Source: Nitrospinaceae bacterium (GTDB taxonomy: Bacteria > UBA8248). Taken from it: a stretch of 64,000 nucleotides of DNA. A program made the translations under genes and the position numbers. Below are positions 1 through 7,814 of this stretch, piece by piece. The notes below the pieces were generated by a model that worked only from the letters and a program-made list of their open reading frames with translations, was not told where the DNA came from and made no database searches. The first letter of the stretch is position 1. Every line of letters begins with the position of its first letter. The stretch covers positions 1 through 64,000 of the forward strand of contig JABJAL010000079.1 in assembly GCA_018669005.1 (NCBI GenBank), given 5' to 3'.

Positions 1-514
1 AAGCCCCCGCCACCCCGACCGAGCCGAGCGTGGCCGTGGCGTGGAAACCCCGGCGGTAGTGCTGAGGAAGAATGGCACGGCCAAGGGTGTGCAAAAGCTC
101 AAATCCCACGGCGTAGGCAGCAAGAACCGCCGCGCCTCCCAAATGACGCTCCTCGGCAAGCGCAATGAGCGCGGGCACTAGCGTGACACTCGGATGCCCG
201 GTCATCACGAAATCAACGTCGTCATAGTCGAGCGCATGCCCTGCCACCCCGTTCACAAATGCGGCCCAGGTAGCGCTGGTTTTCTCGCCGCCCGTCAAGA
301 CAGTTGCCACGCCGTTTCCGCCCTCCTCCACCGCCAGCCGAAGCGCCAGGCGGGCGCTGTCGTCCCCCATCCCGGCGAGGGTGACGCCCAGGGTGTCCAC
401 CACGGCGTCGCGCGAGCGCGCGCGTGCCACAGCGCCGATGGCATTCGGATCGGCATTGGCGATGAGGCGGGCAATCTCTCGGGTGGCGGGCCAGGGGCGA
501 CTCAATTCGTTCAC
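1..514 (-). CDS. MmgE/PrpD family protein (N-terminal part, runs off the left edge)
   Basis: Reading the minus strand from a GTG at 514 gives an open frame of 171 codons to the window edge. It includes the stretch HALDYDDVDFVMTGHPS, which is the typical MmgE/PrpD signature, followed by LVPALIALAEE. The family includes 2-methylcitrate dehydratase and cis-aconitate decarboxylase-like enzymes. The start is set by GAGGG about 8 bases upstream of the GTG; no ATG is available in this frame, so ATG-only gene finders would miss or shorten it. The substrate cannot be told from the fragment, and the C-terminal two thirds lie outside the window. It lies downstream of leuA on the same strand but is separated from it by a strong terminator. 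Confidence 0.85.
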   Translation of the reverse strand, partial: MNELSRPWPATREIARLIANADPNAIGAVARARSRDAVVDTLGVTLAGMGDDSARLALRLAVEEGGNGVATVLTGGEKTSATWAAFVNGVAGHALDYDDVDFVMTGHPSVTLVPALIALAEERHLGGAAVLAAYAVGFELLHTLGRAILPQHYRRGFHATATLGSVGVAGA

Positions 515-592
515 GGGAATTTCCCTCTACGTTCAAGAAAAAGGCGTACATCAAGATTCTACAAGACTATGTTCCAACAAAAAAATGCGGCC

Positions 593-622
593 AAAAAAAA
601 GCGGGGCCCGCGCTGGGCCCCG
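593..622 (-). terminator. Intrinsic terminator after leuA
   Basis: A perfect 9-bp GC stem (GCGGGGCCC / GGGCCCCGC, 601-622) is followed on the minus strand by eight T residues (593-600). It lies 28 bases past the leuA stop and ends that transcript before the MmgE/PrpD gene. Confidence 0.9.
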
Positions 623-649
623 CCTGATTGGATCAAAATCATTAAAAAA

Positions 650-2305
650 CTAGACGCCTCGGAGATCCTCTGGCGGTTTTTTGCCTTTTCTGGATTTAGG
701 CGCCTTTTTCTTCAACTCCTGGGTCAACTTGTACTTGTTGATGGCAGAGACAAAAGCCTTCGCGGCGGCCTCGACGGTGTCGGGGCTCGTGCTGTGGCCC
801 GCTATTTGGGTGCCATCCTCGAACTCAACCTGAAGATTCACCTCGGCCAGCGCGTCGCGCCCTCGGGTGACGGAGTTGACCGTAAAGTCGGCAAGACGGC
901 TTCGGTTGCCGGTAATGATGTTAATTCCGTCGAGCACAGCATCGACAGGGCCATTGCCCCTTCCAACCTCGGTATGCACCTCATCGCCCTCGCGGAGGTG
1001 GACGGTGGCCATCGAGCCGGGCTGCGAGCCGGTTGAGCTCGAAACCTGGAGCGCGTCGAGCTCATAGTAGCTCTGGCCCGAATCGGCCCGATTCTCTTGA
1101 AGAAGGGCAATCAAGTCCTCATCGTAAATCTCTTTTTTCCGGTCGGCCAAATCAATGAAGCGTGGATAGATGGCCGAGATTTCCTCGCGGTTCATCTTGA
1201 AGCCAAGCTGCTCGTAGCGTTGGCGAATCCCTGCGCGGCCCGAATGCTTGCCAAGGACAAGTGTGTTCGAGGGGCGACCCACCGACTGCGGCGTCATGAT
1301 CTCGTAGGTGATGGCATTTGAGATAACGCCGTGTTGATGGATGCCCGCCTCATGGGCAAAGGCGTTCTTGCCGACGATGGCCTTGTTCTGTTGAACGGGC
1401 ACGCCCGTCATCGAGGTGAGAAGACGGCTAGTCGGGTAGAGCTCCTTTGTCTTCACGCGAGATTTAAAATCGAGAATGTCCTTTCGCGTTTGAAGCGCCA
1501 TGACGAATTCTTCGAGCGAGGCGTTGCCCGCCCGCTCACCAATACCGTTGATCGTGCACTCAACCTGGCGCACCCCGCACTCGACGGCGACGATGCTGTT
1601 GGCGATGGCAAGGCCCAAATCGTTGTGGCAGTGAGCGCTGAAGACCACTCCCTCATAGTTGGGAATTTTTTCGAACATATGCTCCCAAAAACGGCGAAAC
1701 TCAGAAGGCACCGTGTAGCCAACCGTATCGGGCAAATTGATCGTCGTCGCGCCCTCATCAATGGCAATTTTCACGACCTCGATGAGAAAATCCCAGTCCG
1801 CACGCGTTGCGTCCTCGGCGCTCCACTCAATGTCTTTGCAAAGTTTGCGCGCATGGCGGACCTGCTGCCGCACTTCCTTCAAAAGCTCGGCGCGGCTCAT
1901 CTTGAGCTTGTATTTGAGGTGAATGTCACTCGTCGCGATGAAGGTGTGGATGCGCGGTTTTTTGGCGTGGCGCACCGCCTCCCAGCAGCGGTCGATATCG
2001 CCGCGCTCCGAGCGCGAGAGCCCGGCGACAATGGATTTCTTCACCGCCTTGGCGACATCTCTTACGGCCTCGAATTCATCGTTCGAGGCGATGGGAAAGC
2101 CCGCCTCGATGATGTCCACCCCCAGCTTTTCAAGTTGGAGGCCCATCTGGACTTTTTGAAACCGGTCCATGGCGCAACCCGGCGACTGCTCGCCATCGCG
2201 GAGGGTGGTGTCGAATATTCGTACACTGTTGTTTGATTTCGATTTACTCTTGGGTGATGCGCCCTTTGGCGCGGGTGATTTTTTCTTTGGCTTACTAGCA
2301 GGCAT
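650..2305 (-). CDS. leuA: 2-isopropylmalate synthase
   Basis: Condenses acetyl-CoA with 2-oxoisovalerate, the first committed step of leucine synthesis, in the cytosol. The 551-residue product has the DRE-TIM metallolyase signature FDTTLRDGEQSPG at about residues 31-43, the second signature with the metal-binding HCHND motif near residue 210, and a C-terminal LeuA allosteric domain from about residue 410. That full length suggests normal leucine feedback control. The ATG at 2305 was chosen over one at 2356 because AAGGAG lies 9 bases upstream. A lysine/proline/serine-rich tail of about 27 residues precedes the catalytic domain and is unusual for the family. The gene stands alone; no leuB, leuC or leuD is adjacent, although a decayed leuB-like fragment lies at 27.5 kb. 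Confidence 0.95.
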   Translation of the reverse strand: MPASKPKKKSPAPKGASPKSKSKSNNSVRIFDTTLRDGEQSPGCAMDRFQKVQMGLQLEKLGVDIIEAGFPIASNDEFEAVRDVAKAVKKSIVAGLSRSERGDIDRCWEAVRHAKKPRIHTFIATSDIHLKYKLKMSRAELLKEVRQQVRHARKLCKDIEWSAEDATRADWDFLIEVVKIAIDEGATTINLPDTVGYTVPSEFRRFWEHMFEKIPNYEGVVFSAHCHNDLGLAIANSIVAVECGVRQVECTINGIGERAGNASLEEFVMALQTRKDILDFKSRVKTKELYPTSRLLTSMTGVPVQQNKAIVGKNAFAHEAGIHQHGVISNAITYEIMTPQSVGRPSNTLVLGKHSGRAGIRQRYEQLGFKMNREEISAIYPRFIDLADRKKEIYDEDLIALLQENRADSGQSYYELDALQVSSSTGSQPGSMATVHLREGDEVHTEVGRGNGPVDAVLDGINIITGNRSRLADFTVNSVTRGRDALAEVNLQVEFEDGTQIAGHSTSPDTVEAAAKAFVSAINKYKLTQELKKKAPKSRKGKKPPEDLRGV

Positions 2306-2811
2306 CTTATTAAGCTCCTTAGGATCAAAATTTAATTTTGGGTTCCCGCCGCGCATCGTGTGCGGGCAGGCGCAACCTCGATTTGGCTCCTAAGTCGCCA
2401 GCGACCGTTCGGGCGCACCACTCACGCCCGTGTTCCTCCTCTTGAACTTATCAAACGGCATCGCTTTATTCTTCAAGGTCTTGCTCCATTTCATAAAAAA
2501 ACCAGCCAGGCTCCTTCATACAACCCCGTAGGGCCCACAGCCAGCGTGTTGCAATACATATCGGCAATTTTGGCCTCCGGGTCAAGTGGTTATTGCGCAA
2601 AATACAGATTTTTGGGGAGTTTCCCCATGTTTGCCCCGGATTAGCACATCCCCTAGAGCCCTCGGGGACTGTAGGGGCAGGCCCCTCCGTCTTTACCTAA
2701 TTTTTACGCGAGAGCCCCGCTCGCTCATGTATGATTCGCCAATACGCACATACTGGCACTAAATGTGCCCATCTTTTTTGCACGAACATTTCACAACAAG
2801 GAGCATTCTTG
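2306..2811. other. Divergent intergenic region, leuA / OsmC selenoprotein
   Basis: About 500 bases hold no gene I can support. It must carry the leuA leader and promoter (minus) and the promoter of the OsmC-like gene (plus). On the minus strand a TTGACC lies about 245 bases before leuA, but without a convincing -10. A minus-strand 34-codon ORF (2390-2494) has only two leucine codons and no properly placed ribosome binding site, so I do not call it a leucine leader peptide. I saw no T-box signature. Confidence 0.4.
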
Positions 2812-3354
2812 ATGTCGAAACCCACCACCCCGGCGGACCAGAGCGCCACTCCCGGCGAGCGCATCATCGACAAGCCCGAGCACCCCCAACAGGGGTATGC
2901 CAACACCATCGTTGCCGAGATGGAAACCATCGAGGGCAAGGGCCAGCTTAAAATCGGCAAGAGCGGGAATTTTGAAATTTTTTGCGATGAGCCCCCTCGC
3001 CTCGGCGGAGGCGGCGAGTACCCCCAGCCGCTCAACTATTTTGCGCTTGGCGTTGGCTTCTGACTGCTCACCCAGGTGGCGCGGTACGCGCACATGATGA
3101 AGATCGAGTTTAAAAAAGCCCGATGCCGAATTGAATACGATTTTTTCCTGAAAGGCTCGGTGTTAAAGGGCACCGTCGAGAGCGGGTGCACCGGCTTTCG
3201 CTCATTTTTATTCATCGACTCCGATGCGCCTAAAGATCAAATCATCAAACTCGCCAAGAATGCGAAGGGGGGTTGTTTTGCCGAATGGACCCTCCGCAAC
3301 CCGGTCGAGATTGAGGATGTACTCGAGATCAACGGCGAGGCGGTGGCGCTGTAG
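2812..3354 (+). CDS. OsmC-like selenoprotein (Sec84 encoded by TGA at 3061-3063)
   Basis: The ATG at 2812, with AAGGAG 10 bases upstream, opens a frame that meets a TGA after 83 codons and then continues unbroken to 3354, giving 180 residues. The part before the TGA has the OsmC/YhfA core (FEIFCDEPPRLGGGG then YPQPLNYFALGVGF); the part after it (LLTQVARYA) is the long helix that follows the first redox cysteine of OsmC proteins. So TGA replaces exactly that catalytic cysteine. The partner cysteine is probably C155 in GGCFAEWTLRNPV. OsmC proteins are peroxidases that reduce organic hydroperoxides. A hairpin at 3076-3093 fits a bacterial SECIS. Alternatives are a nonsense mutation or sequencing error; three further cases of the same kind in this window argue against both. 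Confidence 0.85.
3076..3093 (+). promoter_or_regulatory. Candidate bacterial SECIS hairpin (OsmC-like gene)
   Basis: A GCGC / GCGC stem closes a GGUAC loop; two further pairs form if one G is bulged. The loop GGU lies 20-22 nt after the TGA, inside the usual range for SelB-recognised elements. Read by eye, not folded by software. Confidence 0.6.
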
Positions 3355-3395
3355 GCAAAGTGCCGAAAAAGGTTTCCCCAAAAAATTACCCGCAC

Positions 3396-3426
3396 AAAAA
3401 AAGAGGGGCCGCAAAAAGCGGCCCCT
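3396..3426 (-). terminator. Intrinsic terminator after the FG-GAP gene
   Basis: A 9-bp stem AGGGGCCGC / GCGGCCCCT with an A5 loop (3404-3426) is followed on the minus strand by seven T (3396-3402). It ends the transcript of the secreted repeat protein and also separates it from the convergent OsmC-like gene. Confidence 0.9.
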
Positions 3427-3453
3427 CCCGAACTGTCTGGTTAAGCGTAATTA

Positions 3454-4965
3454 CTACTTCTTGCCCTTCTGCGGGACGATACTAACCGAATCCTCGCCCA
3501 CGGCTGGGGTTCCATCTTCCGTTTCGCCGCTCAGCTCCGCGCTCTCATCGCCTTCGCCGATGCCCGTATCCTGTGTCGGGAAATGGCACACCAGATCGTC
3601 AAGGCCGTCTTCATTGACGTCCTCGGCGTGGCATTTTTTCGGTGCAGCGCCGGCCGGGCCGAACGCCAGCGAGGCGGTGTCGAGCGTGTTCGCGTCAAAG
3701 TCCTCGGTCGAGAGCACCGCCACCGGGGTCACGCCCTTGGATTTTAAGTTAATCGGGTTTTTATCGCTGCCGGGCTTGATGTCCACCACCAGGTCAACTT
3801 GGGGGTCAGCAAACTCGGTGGTGTTGAGCATGACCGAAAAGGTTCTGTATGCATAGTTCGCGTTAAAAACATCGGGCTTGCCGTCCCCGTTGTAGTCCCC
3901 CAAATCGATGTTGCCTGGTAGACGCACTACACTGAGATCCAAGGGGTCGGGGAGACTCGTGGCCGCGGCGAATGAGCCAACCCCGTCGCCCAGCAGAACG
4001 GAAATGCTATTGGACCAATAGTTCGCCGTCGCCAAGTCCAGCACGCCATCTCCATCGAGATCCGCCGCCTTAACTGAACCGGGCCAGTCTCCCACAGGAT
4101 GGTTCACCACAGCGCCAAAGGTGCCGTCGCCGTTGCCAGCGTAGACCTTGACCACGTCTTCATGCACATCGGCGTGTGCCAAGTCGATGTTCCCGTCGCC
4201 ATCAAAGTCAGCCAGCACCAGCGACCAAGCATCAGACGAGATTCTCTGCCCTTTGGTGAGATTGCCGGCGCCATCGTTCAGGTAAATGTCGACAGATCCG
4301 ACGTCGGCTGACACCACATCGTTGTCCCCGTCACCGTCAAGGTCGGCAACCTCGATGTCGGTCGAGCCCCAGAAAATGGGGTCCCCGTAGTTCGTGGGGG
4401 CGCCGAAGGTGCCGTCGCCGTTGTTCAGCAGGACAGAGGTATGGTTATAAGAGCTGCCCGCGATGATATCAAGATAACCATCGCCGTTGAGGTCCCCGAG
4501 GCCAACCGAGCGGCCACCCTGCGGCAACACCGGCATAACCACAGTGGTAGCAAAGGTGCCGTCGCCGTTGCCGAGCGTGACCGCGACAGCCCTGGCATGG
4601 TTGTGGACCGTGACGATGTCGAGGTTCCCATCGTTGTTGACGTCTCCCACCTTTAAACCGTAGAGGTCGGAGGAACCGGTGAGTATCTCCGCTCCTGCGG
4701 AGAACGTGCCATCGCCGTTCCCCAGCATGAGGGTCACCCTCGTGTACGGATCAAAATTCCTATGGCGGGCGATGACATAGTCGAGGTTGCCGTCATTGTT
4801 AAAATCGCCCGAGGCCCCTACCCCCATACCAAAGGCGCTGTTTGGAACTACCGTAGCGACCGGGGGGTCGAAGGACAGTGTAGCGGCGTTACTCACAACC
4901 GGGGCAAGAGCCAGCCCTGCGGCAACAAAGAAAGCAACTAGTAAATAATTTAAACCCTTTTTCAT
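3454..4965 (-). CDS. Secreted FG-GAP/VCBS repeat protein
   Basis: A 503-residue exported protein. It begins with a lysine pair, a hydrophobic stretch and an AxA-type signal peptidase site near residues 26-28 (SNAA). At least seven repeats follow, each with a calcium-binding D-x-(N/D)-x-D-G-x-x-D loop (for example DFNNDGNLD, DLNGDGYLD, DYNGDGKPD) and most with a GNGDGTF turn, predicting an integrin-alpha-like beta propeller. The C-terminal 110 residues (VDIKPGSDKNPINLKSKG onward) form a separate module often found at the ends of such secreted proteins. The ATG at 4965 has GGGAG 10 bases upstream; a longer frame adds ten residues. No sorting signal is recognisable. Function is unknown; adhesion or extracellular binding is a family-based guess. 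Confidence 0.85.
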   Translation of the reverse strand: MKKGLNYLLVAFFVAAGLALAPVVSNAATLSFDPPVATVVPNSAFGMGVGASGDFNNDGNLDYVIARHRNFDPYTRVTLMLGNGDGTFSAGAEILTGSSDLYGLKVGDVNNDGNLDIVTVHNHARAVAVTLGNGDGTFATTVVMPVLPQGGRSVGLGDLNGDGYLDIIAGSSYNHTSVLLNNGDGTFGAPTNYGDPIFWGSTDIEVADLDGDGDNDVVSADVGSVDIYLNDGAGNLTKGQRISSDAWSLVLADFDGDGNIDLAHADVHEDVVKVYAGNGDGTFGAVVNHPVGDWPGSVKAADLDGDGVLDLATANYWSNSISVLLGDGVGSFAAATSLPDPLDLSVVRLPGNIDLGDYNGDGKPDVFNANYAYRTFSVMLNTTEFADPQVDLVVDIKPGSDKNPINLKSKGVTPVAVLSTEDFDANTLDTASLAFGPAGAAPKKCHAEDVNEDGLDDLVCHFPTQDTGIGEGDESAELSGETEDGTPAVGEDSVSIVPQKGKK

Positions 4966-5252
4966 CTGAAAACTCCCATTGGTTAAATTTAACAACTCTG
5001 AAATAAATTCCCTTACTTTTTTTCAGTCAACTAAGCGAAATCAACGTATTTATTTGCCACCACTTCCAGGCCTTTCAGGAAAAAAGCGCTGGCTAGGTGG
5101 GCGGATTGCTGAACTGCCAGAGGCAGATAATAATCGGTTCAAAAGTTAGTGTGTGTGTTTTAGCTGATATGGCGAGAGATGCAAACAATAAAAATTAAGA
5201 AAATAGTAATAGGGTTAAAATATCTGTTTATCTAAATACCCCCATAAAGTGC

Positions 5253-5828
5253 TTATGCCCCGCGCTGGCTCTTGAGCTCGGACTCTTTTTCAGCCTGCTC
5301 GGGATGGAGGCCCACGCCCAAGGCGCTGACCATGCGGTTCATGTGGTTGAAGTAGCCGGTGATGAGCACGACATCGAGGATGTCTTCATCGGAAAGGCCC
5401 GCCTCTCTTAAAGGGGCAAGGTCGGCTTCGGTCATTTGGCTTAAATTCAGGGTGAGCTTTTCGACATAGGCGAGAACGGCCTGCATTTTAGGATCTAGAC
5501 CGTCAAATTCGCCCGCCTCGACCCTTACGGGGAGGTTAACGTCTTCACTGAGCTTCGCGAGCACCTGCCCGTGGGAGGTCTTTCAGTAAAAACAGTTATT
5601 CACGCTCGAAACTCTAACGGCGATCATTTCTTTCTCGATCCGAGTTAGCCCTGATGCCCCTTCCATCAAAGAGACGAACATGGATTGGTTGGCGCGCAGG
5701 TGGTTTTCCTTGATGCTCATGATCTCGGTCGTGCTCGACACGAAACCGCGGCGGTCTTTTGAGGCCTTGTAGTAGCGCTGAAGATTGGGGCTTGCCTCAT
5801 CCTCGGGCACTGTTCTGATCCAGGGCAT
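5253..5828 (-). CDS. AhpD-like (CMD family) selenoprotein, CxxU active site (Sec82)
   Basis: The frame starts at an ATG at 5828 with AAGGAG 9 bases upstream, meets one TGA (5583-5585) at codon 82 and continues to 5253, giving 191 residues. Across the TGA it reads VSSVNNCFYUKTSHG. AhpD/carboxymuconolactone decarboxylase proteins have a C-x-x-C-x3-H motif here, and this gene has C79-x-x-U82-x3-H86. The upstream half (EDEASPNLQRYYK, then EKEMIAVRVS) and downstream half (the GLSDEDILDVVLITGYFNHMNR helix) both fit peroxidase-related AhpD-like enzymes. AhpD itself reduces AhpC-type peroxiredoxins through lipoyl groups; this substrate is not known. It lies 52 bases downstream of the SDR gene on the same strand, a likely operon. 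A hairpin with an AGGU loop follows the TGA. Confidence 0.87.
5556..5573 (-). promoter_or_regulatory. Candidate bacterial SECIS hairpin (AhpD-like gene)
   Basis: On the mRNA strand CGGGC pairs with GCUCG around an AGGU loop, and one more C-G pair forms beyond an A/C mismatch. The loop GGU lies 18-20 nt after the TGA, the same spacing as in the deiodinase-like gene. Confidence 0.65.
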
Positions 5829-5880
5829 GATGAAGTTCTCCTTAAAGTAATCAAAAAAAATTATCCGGGGTTCAATTTAA

Positions 5881-6642
5881 TTACATGGCGCTCTGGCCAC
5901 CATCGATGACAAGGACCGAGCCGGTCATGAAACGCGAGGCGGGGCTTGCGAGGAAAACGACGGCGCCCTCTAGCTCCTCGGGCGCACCCACGCGGCCCAT
6001 GGGAATGTGGGTTTTAATCATTCGCTCGCCAGCCTCTGAGGTGAACATGTCGCGGTTGATGTCGGTGAAAAAATAGCCGGGGGCAATAGCGTTTACGCGA
6101 ACGCCCGAGCGGGCCCACTCGAGGGCGAGGGTTTTGGTGAGCTGGATGAGGCCGCCCTTGCTGGACGAGTAGGCCGAGAGCATTTTGATGCCCACCATCC
6201 CGGCGACCGAGGCGACGTTGACGATAGTACCGCTGCCTCGCTCGCACATGCCCCGGCCTGCGGCCTGGCACATCAGAAACGCGCCCCTGAGGTTGGTGGC
6301 GAAGACGCGGTCCCACTCTTCAAGGGGAAGATCGGCGGCCCAACCTGCGCCGCTGATGCCGCTGTTGTTAACCAAAATATCGAGGGGCCCGAGGGCCGCC
6401 TCGGCGGCGGCAACGGCGGCGGCGGGTGACTCATCGTCGGTGAGGTCGAGCGCGATGGGCTGGGCACCTCGTCCAAGGGCGCGGATTTCGGAGGCGACCT
6501 CTTCGAGTTTGTCCACCCGCCGGGCCGCAAGGGCGATATCGGCTCCGGCCTCAGCAAGGGCAAGGGCCATGGCGCGGCCAAGACCGGTGCCGCCTCCTGT
6601 GATGAGAGCTGTTTTGCCTTCAAGGTCGAAATCTTTGCGCAT
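5881..6642 (-). CDS. SDR family NAD(P)-dependent oxidoreductase (FabG-like)
   Basis: A 253-residue classical short-chain dehydrogenase with a Rossmann fold. Visible motifs are the cofactor loop TGGGTGLG near residue 15, NNSG near residue 90, the catalytic serine in VASVAG followed by Y-x3-K (YSSSK), the PGYF segment after it, and the C-terminal SVLVIDGGQSAM ending typical of FabG-like enzymes. An arginine pair after the second strand (AARR) suggests NADP preference. The substrate is unknown. I chose the second in-frame ATG (6642) because AGGAG lies 10 bases upstream; the first would add six residues. It probably forms an operon with the AhpD-like selenoprotein just downstream. Confidence 0.88.
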   Translation of the reverse strand: MRKDFDLEGKTALITGGGTGLGRAMALALAEAGADIALAARRVDKLEEVASEIRALGRGAQPIALDLTDDESPAAAVAAAEAALGPLDILVNNSGISGAGWAADLPLEEWDRVFATNLRGAFLMCQAAGRGMCERGSGTIVNVASVAGMVGIKMLSAYSSSKGGLIQLTKTLALEWARSGVRVNAIAPGYFFTDINRDMFTSEAGERMIKTHIPMGRVGAPEELEGAVVFLASPASRFMTGSVLVIDGGQSAM

Positions 6643-7234
6643 GGGGGGAAGGCTCCTCATTCTAAAAAGCTGGGCGAGCGATACTGACGCAGCGCTTGTT
6701 CGTGTCAGATTTCCATCAAGACGGGCGGCCCGTTTTCCACTTCGGCACAGGCTCGGGACCCGCCACTAGGCCGCCGGAGGTGAACCGGGTGGAGCGGAAA
6801 AATTTCTTTGGTGCGCGCCGCGAGGTATCACTATTATTATCCCGGGGGGCGGCTCTAATCACCGCTTGCCAAGCGAGCTGTTCACCGCACATCGCGCGAG
6901 GTGTCACCATTAGCCACACGAGGTGTTCACAAGTTGTGGATAACTGACGGTATCGGCAGCTTAAACACCCCAAAATCCGACACTTAGTTCTAGTTGCCCC
7001 ATGAAGGAGCACTACATTTAATGCGTTAATTATCAATAAGATATACTAAATTTTCGCCTATCCGTGCCGGTAGCCTTCGTCTTCGATATTGTTTTTACAC
7101 AGCTTTTCCAGATTCCGGAAAAAAGGCACTAAATGTGGGCACCTAAACCCGCGCCAACCACTAAAAGTTGGGGTCGTCTCTATGAGCGGCATGTTGCGCT
7201 GAATAAACTCCGCTCATTAGTCCTCCATCGCGCC
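6643..7234. other. Long intergenic region with a direct-repeat cluster
   Basis: About 590 bases between the SDR gene and rsmD have no gene I can support. ORFs here (for example 6716-7036 minus) have no recognisable domains or ribosome binding sites. The notable content is a set of repeated CGAGNTGTTCACC-like words at 6821-6930 followed by a perfect DnaA box (6935-6943), described separately. The right half (6950-7230) shows nothing I recognise. Confidence 0.5.
6821..6930. repeat. Four iteron-like direct repeats
   Basis: Variants of one word occur at 6821 (CGAGGTATCAC), 6874 (CGAGCTGTTCACC), 6897 (CGAGGTGTCACC) and 6919 (CGAGGTGTTCAC). The last three start 23 and 22 bases apart, two helical turns, so a protein could bind all on one face. 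The core GGTG-T(T)-CACC is itself an imperfect palindrome. A DnaA-box word TGTGGATAA follows at 6935. They could be regulator sites; no adjacent regulator gene is present. Confidence 0.4.
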
Positions 7235-7801
7235 CTAGGGTGCCACCTCAAGGAAAACCAAAGAGGTGTTGCCATAGTCCGCGCGACGAATTTTCCTTGC
7301 TCCCTCGGGCACATCCGGCTCAACCTTACCAACTGAAAACTCGCACACCGCCAGTGCGCAAAGCGGGGGCGACTGAAAAAGCAAATCCAAAATCTGCTGC
7401 CGAAGCCCTTCCTCGACCCAGGGAGGATCGACGAAAGCAACGTCAAACGATGCGCCCCCCTCTTCACGGAGATTCGAAAGAGCCCCCCTGGCGTCTCCAT
7501 GGCAAATATCGAGCCTATCGCTGAAATCAAGGCGTTCTGCTTCATTCTGAATATGGCGGCAACGCTCCTTGTTCGACTCAAGAGCAACAACCCGCTCGGC
7601 GCCTCGACTGATTGCCTCAAGCGATACAGCCCCGCTACCGGCACACACATCGATAAAAGACCAGCCCTCGAAACGTTGCCCCAGAATATTGAAAACCGCC
7701 TCACGCACCCTGTCGCCCGTGGGTCGCACATTTTTGCCCGGAGGAGAGGCCAGCCGCCTTCCTCTGGCACTTCCACCGATAATTCTAAGGGACATTTCCA
7801 T
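7235..7801 (-). CDS. rsmD: 16S rRNA (guanine(966)-N(2))-methyltransferase
   Basis: Methylates G966 of 16S rRNA during 30S assembly, using S-adenosylmethionine. The 188-residue product has the RsmD opening LRIIGGSARGRRL, the segment RPTGDRVREAVFNIL, the SAM-binding motif I FIDVCAGSGAVSLEA and the catalytic motif IV DPPW (usually DPPY/F) near residue 125. Length matches the family. The ATG at 7801 was chosen because longer starts would overlap the upstream kinase gene; its ribosome binding site is weak, which fits translational coupling across the 13-base gap. Confidence 0.93.
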   Translation of the reverse strand: MEMSLRIIGGSARGRRLASPPGKNVRPTGDRVREAVFNILGQRFEGWSFIDVCAGSGAVSLEAISRGAERVVALESNKERCRHIQNEAERLDFSDRLDICHGDARGALSNLREEGGASFDVAFVDPPWVEEGLRQQILDLLFQSPPLCALAVCEFSVGKVEPDVPEGARKIRRADYGNTSLVFLEVAP

Positions 7802-7814
7802 GCACCAAGTGAAA

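Noticed and set aside
2390-2494. 34-codon minus-strand ORF upstream of leuA as a leucine leader peptide
   Set aside because: Only two Leu codons, no properly spaced ribosome site and no attenuator structure I can see.
3061-3063. Genome-wide reassignment of TGA to an amino acid
   Set aside because: Several well-defined genes (for example RidA) end correctly with TGA, and the four in-frame TGA are all at redox cysteine positions.
6935-6943. Perfect DnaA box as proof of an origin
   Set aside because: A 9-base word is expected about once by chance in 128 kb of two-strand sequence; only its position beside the repeats is noted.
6716-7036. 106-codon minus ORF in the intergenic region
   Set aside because: No domain, no ribosome site, odd composition, and its end runs into the repeat cluster.
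2753-7140. Shared 13-mer GGCACTAAATGTG near 2755 and 7125 as a regulatory repeat
   Set aside because: Matches of this length are expected by chance in 64 kb.
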